Shown here: positions 1 to 13,045 of the stretch, piece by piece
Position numbering within the stretch: position 1 is the stretch's first letter
Layout of the letters: the number at the start of each line of letters is the position of its first letter
NCBI RefSeq assembly: GCF_017591425.1
Contig: NW_024466307.1
Span: 5,657,001-5,721,000, forward strand
Direction: 5' to 3'
Length of the DNA stretch: 64,000 bases
Source of the DNA: Ochotona curzoniae
Taxonomy: Eukaryota > Chordata > Mammalia > Lagomorpha > Ochotonidae
Position numbers and translations under genes: made by a program
The notes under the pieces: generated by a model
The model's database searches: none
What the model was told of the DNA's origin: nothing
Seen by the model: only the letters and a program-made list of their open reading frames with translations

Positions 1-2945
1 AAAAATGAATACATCTTTCAAAAAAACAAAACTGCTGCTACCCTGGTCACAGCCTTGACTCTGAGGATCTCAATGCCTTATTGGTGCTGCCCATAGTTAG
101 GCCTTCCATACGTAAGTTGACAACTTGAACCTCAGACATAACTTCTGACATACTCCAGGAACCCAGGGTTACTTATATCCACTATCTTTGTGCATGCTTC
201 AAACCCCTATTCTGCTTTCATACCTCCTCTGACATTTGACACGCCTGCCTGACCTAGTCTTGACTGAGCAGCCAGATCCCATCTTCTCATGGCCCTGAGG
301 ACAGGACAGATTCCATCTTCGGTCTTTCTTTGTCCTATCTCAACATGATTTCTGCTGATTCCTGACCTGCACAGTGCGGTGAGAAAGCACAGACTCCTAG
401 CAACGTGCTTGTTTGGTGAAATTGCTGAGGCGTGTATGGAACAGTGAATAGTTGGGCATGTTTTTCCTCACACAGCCACTGAACCAAAGACTCTGAACCC
501 GAGAGCAGTTCTTCCAATTTGCTGTGCCTTAGATGGTTCTAAAATTTTCCAAAACCCAAAGCGTCAGTAACAGATGGAAATGGAGTCCTTAACTGTTGGA
601 TTATCTTTCATAGCGAAACAGCAGTGTGGTACTGTTGCGCATTTCAGGGTATTTATATATGTAAACACACATTTCTCTCATTTTTCTGTCACCTTGGAAT
701 ATGCTGTACATCCTACTATTAACTTTCTGTACTTGAGACTAGCTGAGGCTTTTTTTTTTTTTTGTGGCCCACATAAAATCTCTAACTGTTCTATTATATA
801 ATGCAACACTTGGATATATTCTTTCAACACTCACCTCTGGAGGATTCACAACTTGGGGAGAAAAGTAGGAAGCATGAAAAGGAGTAGGAGAGGTGGAATT
901 AATAAGTAAGACCAGCCACTTCTCACTCCACTACACTTCTATGACTGTTCGAAACAGCAATGTATTTTAGGAATCATAAATATGCCCTTCTTTATGTAAT
1001 TCTGACAGGAACTTTCTTGCAAATTATGATAGCTTCAGCACAATCTGTTGGTGATCTTTGTTTTATGTGATGCTCAGAACTCTAGAATCTAAATTTAATA
1101 AGCATATAATTCCATTAATCTGATAAAGCACAGATCATGTATATTGCAAGGCATTTTATGGAAAACAGTCAACCTGCTTCAGCTTGAGAATCTCAGAGTT
1201 AGTTCATCTGATACTTAATCCATGCACCCAGAATCCAGTTCATCATTCTTTCTATATCACATATGGTTTTCAATATAAAATTTAAGACATATGACATGAC
1301 AAACCACTTAATGTTCTTAAACATTTGCCTGCCTTTAGATAAGCTGTTAAAGAAAACAAGCCTCTCTCCTTTTATTAATAAATAATAGTTTCAAAAGTAC
1401 CTTCTGGAAACTATCTTTGATTCAGCTTTAGCACTAAAAATATTAAGTTCATTTTAAACATATTATGTGAAAGTATAGTTACAAATATACAAGGTTATGA
1501 CATTTATATGGTGTAGGAGAGGGGGAATATAGTTCTGAGGGCAAGAGGCACAATCCTATCATGATACTGGTGGCACTCTGTCCTTCTGGCAATATGTCAG
1601 GTTGGAAAATAAGAAGATAATTATTTTGGAAGCCATTTCGGTTATTATTTCTATGTTGGAAGCCCCTAGGATAAGCACATGTTGCTGCCTACCTGCAGCC
1701 TGAGATCCATGGTGTAGGCAGCTGTGTACCTACAATATAACACCTGATGCCAACCCATTTAGTCAATGTTTTTCTCATCCATCCTGCAATCAAGCCATTG
1801 ATTCCTTCTTTTCATTCAGATATACTTAGTGTCCCCTTTGTGCAAGGCACAGTACAAAACCCTGGAAACACAGAAATGAATTACACTTGGGTTCTATCCT
1901 CCGACAACTTAAAATTATCAAGACAGGTTGTAGTAAACTTCATGACTGAGTGCTATTACTAGAAAATATATTTACTACTTAAATGCCCAGGAGAGGGAAA
2001 AATGAGAAGACTGTCATTAACAAAGCAAAGTCTTAAAGTCTAAGTATTTCAAATATGAGGTCCTAAATGTTTCCTTAGCCATTTGAAGTTCAGCATTCTG
2101 CTACTTGCAGCACAAAGCCTCCTGAAACAGGTGTTAGGCAGTTAGTTTTTGGAACTGCTTTTTTTTTTTTTTTGTAAGCTCAAATCTATCCTGCATTATC
2201 TATTGTATATCAACTAGTCTAAGAGTTAATGTCAAAATAGGAGTATTTAAAATAAGAGATTCACATGGTCATGATATTCAATTTTGAGTATGTTGAAAGA
2301 AGAAAATAGAAGGGATTCCTGGAAGTTCTGAAACAGAAAGCAAGGAGATCAATTTGAAGATGATTTTAACACTTTGAGTTAATGAGACACCAAATCAAGG
2401 CAATAGCAGCAAGGGTGCCACAGGGGCACGGGGTAGGCGTGCAGGTGGGAGGGGTATTAAAGAGGCAGCCTACTGAAAAGAATCCTTCTAGAAAGATTAC
2501 TCAACTAGATCACTATCCTGTTCAGTGCAATTATTCTTGGTTTTTTTTTTTTTTTTTTTTTGCTTCCACTCAGGCTGCCCACTGGAATTTGCAGGGACTG
2601 GCTCCTGCACTTTGACTAGCCAACCCCCTACCTGTTCTTGCCTGCTAACTATACTTGTGTGTTCCCACAATGAGTCATTATCCTTACCACACACTTTGTT
2701 GCTTAAAACAAAAAAAAAAACAAAAATCATGACCTTTTTGCTGATATTTGAGTCTGACACACACCCAAGGGTACAGGGTGAGCCTTCTCCAGTGGAAGTG
2801 TGAATTCTTTGTCAACTAGGGCAGGGTCCCTGCCTTCAATTTCCTGATTGTCCTGGTAAGATTTGGCATTGACACATGCACAAAAAAAGCAAAATTGATT
2901 TCTATGGTGACAACTCATCAGACACTTTTGTATAGCAAACTGCAG
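1..2945. other. Single-copy AT-rich sequence, no gene seen
   Basis: No exon, RNA gene or young repeat is recognisable here. Reading frames are at most 92 codons and show no family resemblance. Around 1795-1930 the wording (a TTTGTGCAAGGCACAGTAC stretch followed by CCCTGGAAACACAGAAATGAA) resembles an ancient mammalian-wide repeat, but too decayed to assign. Pure T runs lie at about 751-763, 2159-2173 and 2540-2561. The last is followed by a moderately GC-rich 150-base segment that might be an old minus-strand retroposed piece. Confidence 0.6.
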
Positions 2946-2950
2946 ATTTT

Positions 2951-3578
2951 TTTTTCATTTACTTTTTATATTTTTAGTTTTTCATAATTACTTGGTTGAT
3001 CAGGGTCAGAAGGATCAAGGATTAGGGATCAGTGGGTGAAATCATTATTTCCAAATTTGCTATTTCTTTTTATTTCTGGGTGAAAGTGAGAGACAAAGGG
3101 GTAGTCATACCCGGCTTTCAAAATGTGCCGGTACCCAGGGATGGGGGACCACCACCCAATATCAACGCATGGCCCTGGTGTGTACATGTTGTCAGGGTTT
3201 TGCCCAAGTGGTTTGGATAGTCCTGAAATGCTATCGATTTCACTGAACCAAGAATAATGCAATCCTCCCAATCTCCATTGGCTGACATAGGTGAGCTCAA
3301 GTCTCCATTTACCCAGATTTTTGCTATCATTATTTGGCTGGGGTAGTTGTCCAATTTGCTCTGTTTTCCTTCTTCTGCTATGGTACAAAATTGGCTGCAT
3401 ATTCTTCAGGTTCATCAGGGTCTGTACCCATTGTTTTGTCTTTTTCACTGAAGCGGGCATATTGTTGCAGGCGAGTCCAAGGACCCAAGCTAGACAACCC
3501 AAGCCCCAATGGATAACCCACCCATGAGGCTCACAAACCCAGTACCCTCCTTGAAGGTGGGCCCAAGGACCCAAAAAA
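2951..3578 (-). mobile_element. Retroposed copy 1 of an unnamed lagomorph element, 5'-truncated
   Basis: On the minus strand this 0.6-kb block ends in an A-rich tail (the T run at 2947-2955 on the plus strand). It is flanked by a matching 10-base direct repeat, TGCAGATTTT, at 2941-2950 and 3579-3588. Read on the minus strand that repeat begins AAAA, as expected for a LINE-1-type target duplication. The interior matches the element at about 20250-20800 along its whole length, including the downstream GATCAAC stretch. The GC-rich monomers seen in the other copies are missing, so this copy appears 5'-truncated. I do not recognise the family name. A long open frame (3029-3574) covers most of it. 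Confidence 0.65.
3029..3574 (-). pseudogene. Retroelement open reading frame (181 codons), copy 1
   Basis: This is the longest open frame in the window and lies wholly within the retroposed block. Its middle contains YHSRRRKTEQIGQLPQP, then DSKNLGKWR and later DSISGLSKPLGQNP. The same segments, in the same order and frame, occur in the open frame at 20315-20737 (YHSRGRRAKQIGQLPQP, DSKYLGKWR, NSISELSKPLEQNP). By hand I count about 41 identities over 66 aligned residues. I recognise no domain, signal peptide or membrane segment. Keeping the same frame in two diverged copies could mean an ancestral coding segment, or simply chance survival in a fairly young repeat. The start codon shown is arbitrary, and nothing suggests expression of this copy. 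Confidence 0.3.
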
Positions 3579-3588
3579 TGCAGATTTT

Positions 3589-6500
3589 GAAGAAATATTG
3601 GTTCATCATAGGGCCAATACCAGTTACATCTCCCAGCCCTAGCTATCCAACTCTTCTGATGCTAAGTTGCAGAACAATGCCCTCTGGCTCACCTCAGCAA
3701 TCCTGTGCTTGGTCTATGAGGCAAATAAGTAGGGAAATTCAGAGTCAGACATAGCATGCAATTCTAAGAGCCTTGCTAAATTTTTTTAATAGGGAAGTGG
3801 GAATGGCCGGTGTATCACTTAATTTTAGGAATACTCAAAAGTAGCAAATATTTAGCTTTTAGAGAACTGTAGAAAATAAAAATATGTAGCATTAGAATAT
3901 GTCTAACTTTGAATGCTAGTTTCATACATTTGTTTAGAATGCATCATGCATATTTTTGCTGGTAATTGATTTTCTTCTTGAAGTCATTACATAAGAAAAA
4001 TTATTTTTAAAAAAAACATTACTCGATAGAACCCGTTTAATGTGTTTTCCTTTTCTGTTTGTTGTGAGTAGTTTACCACAATTACACAAGGTATAACAAT
4101 GAAATGTGATTTTTTAGATTGGATAATGCAGATTCCTTTTTGTGCTTTTGAAAAGAAAGACACATCTACGATCCTAAAGCTTTTTCAATGGTTGTCGTTA
4201 TATCTACTTACATCATTTTGCCATTTTGATATCATCAATCTATATTGCATCTGAAACTGCTAAATTTGAAAGATGAAAATGATCTATTCAAATTATCTGC
4301 TATTACACAAACAGGTTAATAACAGTAATTAAAAGGATAATTATGAAACTACATGCCACTCAAAAGCATCATTTAAATTATGCAAATGAAGAGTAAGGTC
4401 ATGTAATGCTAAGAAAAAAGAGCTAAAATATGCAAAAAAATGTACTTTCTGCTGATAATTCCAAGATTAGAATTATTCATATCATAAGCATGTACTATGT
4501 CTCATTTTTTAACCTTTGTACCTTAAAATCAAAATAATTTTTCTTACTGTTTTTGGTTCTCAGAAACTTGAGTAGGTCACAATTTTACAGATGAGCTAGT
4601 TTCATTCAAAGAGGATAATGTTTATTTTTATTTGAGTACTTTATTTTATAACATTGAATTTTTAGTTATAAAATTCATGTTTCTTAATGGAGAAAACATA
4701 CGAATTTATAAAATAAAAATCACCTAGACTCGTTTCATCTTGAAATAAGAGTGATCTCATTTTTATGCAATTCCTGTATTTAAAAATTGCTTTCTGTGTA
4801 AAGTTGTGTTGGGAGTTTTTGGTTTTTATTTTTGGGTCAAAAAATAGAATACAATGTGTTTCTGTCTGAATCCTATTTGCTTTTGTGCTTCAATTAGAAT
4901 CACATAATGAACATTCCCACAGATATTTCTTAAAAGTTCAATATTTACTGCTGGCATAACATTTTTTACATGAGGATATAATATATTAACCATTTCGTTA
5001 TTCTTAAACGTATTTCATTGTCCAGCTCTATATTCTAAATCCTGCCATCAGAAACACTTATCTTCAACTACAATTGTTATAGTTAATATACTGTTAAATG
5101 TGAATTAACAAATTTCGTTATGGCTATGAATAAATTAAAGTTCAAATTAAGGATATAGTAAATATGAGCTGTTACATTTCTTAACACATGTTAACAAATT
5201 TCTTTACAAAACAATTACCAGTTTGTACATATAACAACAATCTAAAATACTATAAACTCATCCAGAAATAATGAAAGCAATTTCATTTTCTCAGTATGTC
5301 TTTGTTCCTAGTGATCCTAATTTTTTTCCATTTGTTTCCAAGTGTTCTGTTTTTTGCATTTGTTTTTCTATTGGGTTGCTATATTTAAATCATTTGGGAG
5401 AACTCAAGTACTTGAGTCATCGGCCATTGCTTTCCTCAGCGTAGGAGCAGGGAGCTGTATTAGAAACACAGCAGTCAGGACTCAGGAATCTGAGAAAAGA
5501 TGCAAGCTGGGCCACAACATTAGCCCTCAATCTGTCTTGAGTGTATGCGTATCAAGCTAGTGATGCTTTAATATGTGAGAAAGCAAACCAGACTCCACCA
5601 CTTTTATGTTTTGTGCATGTTTTCCTGTATCACTTTCATGTTTCAGTAAATATTTTAAATCAACTTAAGCTGAAGAATTTCAGAATTTATTCTACAGAAA
5701 TACCAATTATTCTTTTATAATCAGTTTCTACTCATGGCACAGCCAGTAATGTGAATCTCCCTCACCCGTAAATCCCACAGTGATGACACAGACAAACCAG
5801 CTAGATGCCTCCCTAGGCAATAGGTTATGTGACAGTCGACAGTGCTCGGATCCACCTGCCCCAAAGCACACACATCTACTGATGGAGAGAAACAGACTGG
5901 GCACTGTTTGCAAATGAAATGCGGATAAAGTATATCATATTCCCTTTTCCTTTCTCTCTGCCTAGGGCTTCATCTTCCTCCGTCACCTCTAGGTTGTGTC
6001 CTAAGTGGACTGTCCACTGTGAGCACTATGATATTCTCTGCCCAGCTGGAGAACCGTCCTCTGAAGCCATGCCACATGGGGCACCTTCACTTCCCACCCT
6101 GATCTGCAGCAATCTGGTTGGATGTCAGCCTTCCAGCTAGCCTAGAATGTCCTACTGAACAGTCACGTCTACACACCTCAGTATCCCCTAGGGACCGAGA
6201 CATTCTGTAGTAGCTTAACACATATGTTCAGAATAGAGCAGATATATTAACCTCTTCAAGGCAACATTCTCTTTTTTGCAAAACAAAGATTGAGATAATC
6301 ACATGGGAACATGCATTTGAAATTACCTAAGAAATGTAGACCACCCTTAATTAATAAATTCCATTTTCAAATAACAAGTCAAACGTTTCTGTTTTGTGGA
6401 TTCAGTGAGTTTGAGATGAGCAGAATAGTGTATTATACAAAAGTAAGTTGACACAAGCTGAGGGATGCTGGTAAAAATTCTACGTTTGAAAAATGTGTAT

Positions 6501-7822
6501 ATTTCTCCATATCTCTAAATCCTTACCTTCTTTTGGTTCCTAAGAATTAATTTTAAGAATATTTATCTCTAAGTCCCCTATACAAGTATAAAGTTATTAA
6601 TAAATGCAGTACATTATATCATTATCTTTTAACACAAATTTAACATCTTATTTTTAACTGCCTGAAAGCAATGGGATATACACAGATAAGCTTTAAAGGG
6701 GGAAAAACGGAATTGGAAAGAAAGTAAAATCTTGGCAAAAATTGTTCGGGGGTGATTGCAAAAGGTACATAGAGCTAAGAAGCAAAAAGTGAAGTATGTT
6801 GCCAAATCTTAAAGTGTCTAGTTCATACATTCCCTTGGACTGGTCTTGTCAAACACATCAGTTTTCTGTATAAGTATTTTTTAATTCATAATTTCTACTC
6901 CTTCAAATTTTAACTGATAAACAGACATGGGGCAAAATATTCATTTTTTCAGAGAATTTTTTCTCTCTAGGTGAAGAAATCCAAAACTTCTTGAAGCTTC
7001 ATTTCTGCTACACTACCCATGAGTAGACTGAAAAAAAATTTTTTTTTCAGGAATTGTGATTTTTGTCCCCAAGCATAATTAGAATTCACCAATACTCAAC
7101 CAGAAAATCACTCTTACCAGCATTACAGTTTTCTTCTGTTGGAAAAAAAAAACAGTCTATTTCCATGCTATGTCTTCCTAATTAATGCTATACAGATGAA
7201 TGATCTGTATGATAAAGAAATGCTTGCAGCTCACTGAAAAATTCCAGAAGAAAACACAAAAATGCAAAGATGTGGAAGTCAATACAGAAAGTCTAAAGTA
7301 ATCACGTCCTTCCCTTGTAGGGAAGTTTCAAATTCCTTCCTGGGAAACAGGAACTTAAATCACAGACTGTGCTTCTAAGAGGACACAATGTGACACAGGC
7401 AGGCGAATGGAGCCCAGGGGTTCCCCGGCATCGAAACTCACAACGGAATCAAGAAGAATCAAAACTGATGGACTATTGGATCCATCTGCAACACGAGGTC
7501 ATTATATGCTCCGCCCCTTTAATAAACTGATCTCATAGGACTAGTCCAAGGCTTTGCCTTGGGTCTGAAATGAGATGATGATGTCACCATTTTAGGTTTC
7601 AGATGTATTGAAGTCACTAAGCAGCCATAGGCTTTGGCGGCCTTTGCTACAGGCTTTAGAGCTCAGGTTTCAGAGAACCTATGTTGAGACTCAAAATTAG
7701 ACATTGTATATTTACAGCCTACAAATGGGACACATCTCACCAACAAAACTGAGACTGTCACCCCTTCTTCCTGGGTTGTGAAGGGTATGAGGAAAACCTG
7801 GAGCGGATTGATTCTTGGCGGC
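3589..7822. other. Single-copy AT-rich sequence, no gene seen
   Basis: Over 4 kb with no SINE, LINE or LTR that I can recognise and no plausible exon. A near-perfect palindrome CTG-A8-T9-CAG lies at 7028-7050. The part from about 7430 to 7760 is less AT-rich and contains TGATGATGTCACC (cyclic-AMP-response or AP-1-like half sites) and CTTTGGCGGCCTTTGC. It could be regulatory, but there is no direct evidence. Confidence 0.5.
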
Positions 7823-7853
7823 TGTGTGTGTGTGTGTGTGTGTTTTTTTTTTT
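7823..7853. repeat. (TG)n microsatellite followed by T run
   Basis: About ten TG units followed directly by ten T residues; a simple-sequence repeat. Confidence 0.9.
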
Positions 7854-10004
7854 AACTCTAACTCTTCAAAGTTTTTATCTAACTGTTGCTTAATAAAACT
7901 GTAGTGTGGAAAGGTTATCTGGCATGCTTGTTAAAAGCTTTTTAGTGTTCACATGACTGTGCAGTTTTTGACAACCTTGTGTAGTCCTCTAGGAAAAAGA
8001 CTGCTGAAGGCCACGTACAGACTGTTCATTGAAAATTATAAAACCTAGGTTCCTCTATCTGTGGAGATTTCTGGAAGCAGTGACCTTCTCTAGGACCCAA
8101 CAAGCAGGTTAGTAATCTGCCCAACATTCACACTATTATACTACATGAACAACTGGTTCCTGTTAGACCTTTTCAAACATGAAGCTTTAACACCTAAAAT
8201 GATACTAACAGCACATGTTTAGATGATGGAGTAGTGACATCAACAAGATGGCACAATAGTAATTCCGGACGTGGCCCCTTACAGGAATAGTTTGGGAAAA
8301 AAAACAAACTATCCACATACCACTGTAACAATGCAAAAGCTTTTGCAATTTTTAGCTACATAGGAAAAAAGACAGAGGCCTATTGATTTGTCTTTTACTA
8401 ATCACAGATGATCAATTTCAGCATCAAATTTCTAAGACCAAGTTAAGATGTATGACTTGCAGGTAGAGTTCACTATATTAATAAGTGATGGTATGATGAA
8501 GAAAATAGGTAAGCATAATTTTTTAAAGAGCAACAACACACCTAATTAAGCTAGGTTAGCACAAAATAAGTCATGAGCAGTTTCCCAAATATGCTACAGA
8601 TGATTAAACATACAGAAAAGCAAAATAATTTCTCAGTGAAAAAAAAAGCCCTTCTTTCTGTGCCTGAGATAGTCAACAGGGGCTGTTAAGATAATGAAAA
8701 AATCCCACTGATTTGAGGACACAGAACATCTGAAAACTAGGATTTCAAGGTTTTAAGGCAGAGATACAGGGAAAAAAACTTTGGTAGAGCCAATTTTTGC
8801 ATCAATTTTTACAAACCACAAAAATTATGTTACAATATGTTCATGTTTGTAAATATAGCAGAATTATCCCCATCAGGGCACGACAACAGTTTTAGAGGAC
8901 ACAATGAGTTGTAGGTTTGTGATGCTTTCAACTGAGCTGGAGAGAGGAATGCCCCAACGGCTAGGAGAAACACATTTATGGATGTGTGCGGGAGGGTGTA
9001 TCTAGAGGAGATGGGTGTATGAGTTGCTCTAAATACGGCATCAGTAAGGCAGTAGGGAACAAGTAGGTGGAAGAAGTGGGGATGTTCAGAATCCCAGGTT
9101 TTGCAGACTTCGAATTCTGAGAACTTTGTTGGCAGCCTGGGTGGCTCTTGCTGAGCCTTTAGCCTCAGTCTAAGAATTAGGCCATCACGTTCCTTGGTTG
9201 TGAGGCCACTGAGTTTTTACTTAGCCATGCTCCTGGCATCCCAGCCTCTTCAGCTTGAGAAGTCCAATTTTGGAACTTACAAGCTTCCATGATTCCTTGA
9301 GCCAATCCCCTTGCGACACACTCCTCTCTTGCACTCTCCGTGTACCTGATATTGCTCTGTCTCACTGCACAACTCTCACTCCAACATGATTTTAAATATC
9401 CTGGTTCCTAACGACCACAGAGCTATTGAATATTGAAGGAACACAGCAATATTAATCTTCATAAAACCACACGGGGCACACCCAGGGCAATCATTGCCAG
9501 CACAAAACTATTGCACTGCAAGGATCATGGGGTGGTCTGAAAACTCTATAAAAGTGGTTTTTTTTTTTTCCAAAAAACAGCAGGAGAAAGTCTCTGTCCT
9601 CTTTCTTCAAATTTATACTTCAATCAAGTTTTAGGAGAAATGCATAAATCCTTTCAAACCAAGGGTTATGGATCTAAAAAAAATGTTGTCTAGAATGGTA
9701 TTAGAAAGAGGAGGTTGCAATTTCTGAGAACAGAAAGATGAAAATAGAAGACCCTATGCAGTTCATGCCTGGTTAGTTCTGACTGCCTGATGCTTGCACT
9801 AGCTGAATTTGCATTTTGGGAAGGGGTCAGCTGCTGGGAAAATACTGCTACCACAACATTTCCCAGAATCCTTTGCATGCAGATGCCTGTCTCACAAATA
9901 TGGGCATAATTGATATGTTTCACTTTCTAGAAAATGATAACAAAGCCACTATGTCTTCTCATTTCTTTCTTTCACTATGCCAAAGTTCAGTTAAAGACAC
10001 AGTC
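7854..10004. other. Single-copy sequence; possible LINE-1 5'-end scrap near 8225
   Basis: Mostly unassignable. At about 8225-8345 the wording GACATCAACAAGATGGCAC followed by TTCCGGACGTGGCCCCTTACAGGAA resembles the opening of some mammalian LINE-1 5' ends (CATCAACAAGATGGC type). It is too short for a firm call. The rest contains no gene-like frame. Confidence 0.35.
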
Positions 10005-10005
10005 A

Positions 10006-10300
10006 CGGGGCCCAGCATGGTAGCCTAGCGGCCTGGTGGCCCCACTTCTCATCCAGCTTCCTGCCTGTGGCCTGGAAAAACAGTCGAGAATGGACCAAAA
10101 CCTTAACCTTGCACCTGAGTGGGAAACCTGGAAGAGACTCTAGGCTCCTGACTACAGATTGGCACAGCTCAGGCCATTGGGGCCATTGCAGCTGCTTAAG
10201 GAGTGAATCAACAAGTGGAAGATCTTCCTCTCTGTCTCCTCTCTGTAAATATGACTTTCCAATAAAAGTAAATCTTAAATCTTAAACAAACAAACAAAAA
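10006..10300 (+). mobile_element. C-SINE (tRNA-derived), internally deleted
   Basis: Starts GGGGCCCAGCATGGTAGCCTAG and runs through GTGGCCTGGAAAAACAGTCGAG, GGAAGATCTTCC and an A-rich tail. Target duplications ACACAGTC lie at 9997-10004 and about 10303-10310. About 50 bases of the tRNA-related head, including the usual GGGATCCCATATGGG part and the B-box region, are missing. This copy has therefore lost its internal promoter. Confidence 0.9.
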
Positions 10301-10310
10301 CCACACAGTC

Positions 10311-11579
10311 TCAGCCTCTGACTGCTTAGGTCCCTGAATGAACTCAGTCTGACAGCCAGACACACATGCATCAAAACACAATGTAAAAAAGAAACTAATT
10401 TTTACTTAGTAAGTTACTCAGATTCTGGAACTTGTTTCAAAACGCTAGCTGTTGCTAATATCACCCTAATTAAAATCATTTAGTATCTGTCTTGGTTCCT
10501 ATGGCATAAAAGCAGATCCATGGATCCTTGCAGAAAGAGCTAACATGCCAGGTGAAGATACAGCAGCAATCTTGTCTACCTGGAAAATTTCTGCCAGGAT
10601 ACAATTAAGAAATATATAAAAATATGCTTGGGAAAAATAGTAAACGCTTACTCCAGTATCTTTACCAAGATTATTTTTTAACAAAAGACCGTGATTAATC
10701 AAATATCTGTAGAAACAAGAATAGAAAGGTGTGGTTAATGGGGACTAAGAGTAACAGCCAACTAAAACTTTAGTCACCTGTTCTTCAGTGTCCCAATTAA
10801 AGTGACTATATGCAGCACGAGGAACATTTGTACAGGGTGTGAAAATCTACTGAAAAGCAGCAAATGGGGCAAATAAAAAGCCCAGGGCATGGGATCTGGG
10901 TTAGGCTCATGCACATGATACTGTTAAGATCTAGAGAAGCCAGCAGGAAAGTTCCAGGCTATTTGCACCTTGGTGATTCCAAATTACACATCAGTACTTC
11001 AACAAGACACTGTGAGGCACCAGGAAAAGGAACGAGGTATGGGAGATCCTCCATGAAGTGGGAGTTAAGAAAACTTGGAAAACATAAAATTGTACTTCGA
11101 GAAAACAAGCCTGAATTTTCAATATTGCATGGAAAAAAAGTACAAAAATAAAAACCATATAAGACAAAAGTAGCAATTACCATTTATTTAAAATGGAGTA
11201 CAAATATACTTATTTTCTTATTCCACATAATCAAACACTGAAAAGAATCCAGCAGATAAATGACCAAGCAATACTACTTTGAAATCTAGTGAACTTTGCA
11301 TTTTTATTTCCACAATTGGGTTCTAAAGGCAGGCATTGCTATCTTATCTTTACCACTGGGACATATGATGCTCAGATGATGAGGTATTTTTCTTGCTGCC
11401 AGATGACCACTCATTGGTGATTCTGTCATCAAAACTGACATAATATTCACCCTAACTACAGGCAATGTTTTTGATGTACAGAAAAAGGAAAGAAATGAAA
11501 ATGACTACATTAGCCCAAAGAAGGTTTTACCTATGTCAATTATATTTAGGAGATTTCATTTTAGAGTTAATTAATTTAG
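10311..11579. other. Single-copy AT-rich sequence, no gene seen
   Basis: No repeat family or exon recognised. A 95-codon plus frame at 10864-11151 has unremarkable composition and no recognisable motif. Confidence 0.5.
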
Positions 11580-11892
11580 TGGACAGCACTATGATGTAGC
11601 AGAAGAAGCTTCCACTTGCAGCCCCAGCATCCCATATGAATGCAAGCTCAAGTCCTGGCTGCTCTACTTTTGATCCAAATCCCTGGTAAGGTGCCTGGGA
11701 AAGCAATGGGAGATGGTCCAAGAGTTTGGGCTCCTGCACCTGTGTGGGAAATCTGAAAGAAGCTCTGTACTCCTGGCACAGCCCCTGTCATTTTGCCATT
11801 TGGGAAACAAAGCGGTAAATGGAAAATCTCTCCTCTCTCTCCCGCCCTCCCTTTATAATTATCTTCCAAATAAATAAATATTTTAAAAATTA
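11580..11892 (+). mobile_element. C-SINE, full length, diverged
   Basis: Head GGACAGCACTATGATGTAGC, then CCAGCATCCCATATGAATGC, CCTGGGAAAGCAATGGGAGATGG and a tail AAATAAATAAATATTTTAAAAAT. All parts of the family are present in order, with scattered substitutions, so an intermediate age is likely. Confidence 0.88.
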
Positions 11893-12239
11893 TTTTAATT
11901 AACAAGTATGCAGGAAATGGTACAGGGAGAAGAAAACAAAAATCCTCTGACTGATAGGGTAGATCCTCTAGAGGGAGGAAAAAAGCCATAAAATAAAAAA
12001 AATCCTAGTTAAACTATGGGTTTATAAAAACAGAAGGGATGAAAAGCTGCATCTTTTTAGATTGCATTTGGGATAGTTGTCTATCAGTTTAATACAATGA
12101 ATACTTCAGTAATGGAATTAGAACCTATTATAAGGAAAAAAATGTTGAAACAGTTTAAAACTAACCCCTATCACGTAAAGGCAGGACTCAGCCTCTTACC
12201 TGTAGCCTAAGATATTTTGGCCTGTTCTTTATTAAAACA

Positions 12240-13045
12240 GTTTGACTGACGTGAGGGTATGATATGGACGCCCTCACACAGTTCTAAACACCAGACTCTG
12301 GGGTTCTTTTACTTCCGCAGCAGATAACTCTGGATGGACAATACTGGCCTGGGGTAGTCTGTGTATGGGGATTCCAGGTCTAGGCAGAATGTAACTGGCA
12401 CCTGCATGTAGCTTCCACAAACCAACTGGAGTCCACCTTGCCATCATTAACTCCCTCAGCGGGCCATCACCAACCAATCAACAGACAGTCCCAAGCACCC
12501 ACAGCTAACCAGGAGTTTGGACACACACTGATCGCACTCTTCTCAGGCAGTTTCAGTCTATAAGAACTTTTACCATTCTTTACACTGGGATCCTGGAGAT
12601 TAACTTAGTACCACCTGGATCTTTGCCCTGCGCTTTACAATAAATACTTACTTTCCTCCACCAGCCCATTATCAGAGATTGGCTTTTTTTTTTTTATTGG
12701 AAAGGCAGATATACAGAGAGGAGAGACAGAGAGGGAAGATCTTCCATCCAATGATTTACTCCTCAAGTGAGTGCAACGGCCGATGCTATGCCGATCTGAA
12801 GCCAGGAGCCTCTTCCGGGTCTCCCACGCGGGTGCAGGGTCCCAAAGCTTTGGGCCGTCCTCAACTGCTTTCCCGGGCCACAGGCAGGGAGCTGGAAGGG
12901 AAGCGGGGCTGCCGGGATAGAACCGGCGCCCATATGGGATCCCGGGGCGTGCAAGGCGAGGACCTTAACCATTGTGCCACCGCGCTGGGCCCCAGAGATT
13001 GGCTTTTTGATGCAAATGGCAAGCAAATCCTATTCGAAGGGTTCT
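12240..13045 (+). mobile_element. Endogenous-retrovirus LTR-like segment, with nested SINE
   Basis: The arrangement is that of a gammaretrovirus-type (class I) LTR. CCAACCAATCAACAG at about 12470 is a CCAAT-like part. TCTATAAGAAC near 12557 is a TATA-like box, and CAATAAATACTTACTTTCC near 12640 is a polyadenylation signal. A U5-like segment containing ATTGGCTTTTTGATGC follows. A young SINE (12684-12992) splits that segment and has duplicated part of it. I see no retroviral gene next to it, so it is probably a solo LTR or a remnant. The left edge is uncertain. Confidence 0.5.
12684..12992 (-). mobile_element. Young full-length C-SINE inserted in an LTR
   Basis: Read on the minus strand it begins GGGGCCCAGCGCGGTGGCAC, keeps GGGATCCCATATGGGCGCC, GGAAGATCTTCC and a poly(A) tail, and shows few apparent mutations and many CpGs. 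The target duplication CAGAGATTGGCTTTTT is perfect at 12673-12688 (merging with the T run) and 12993-13007. It is the best-preserved SINE in the window and so probably the most recent insertion. Confidence 0.95.
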
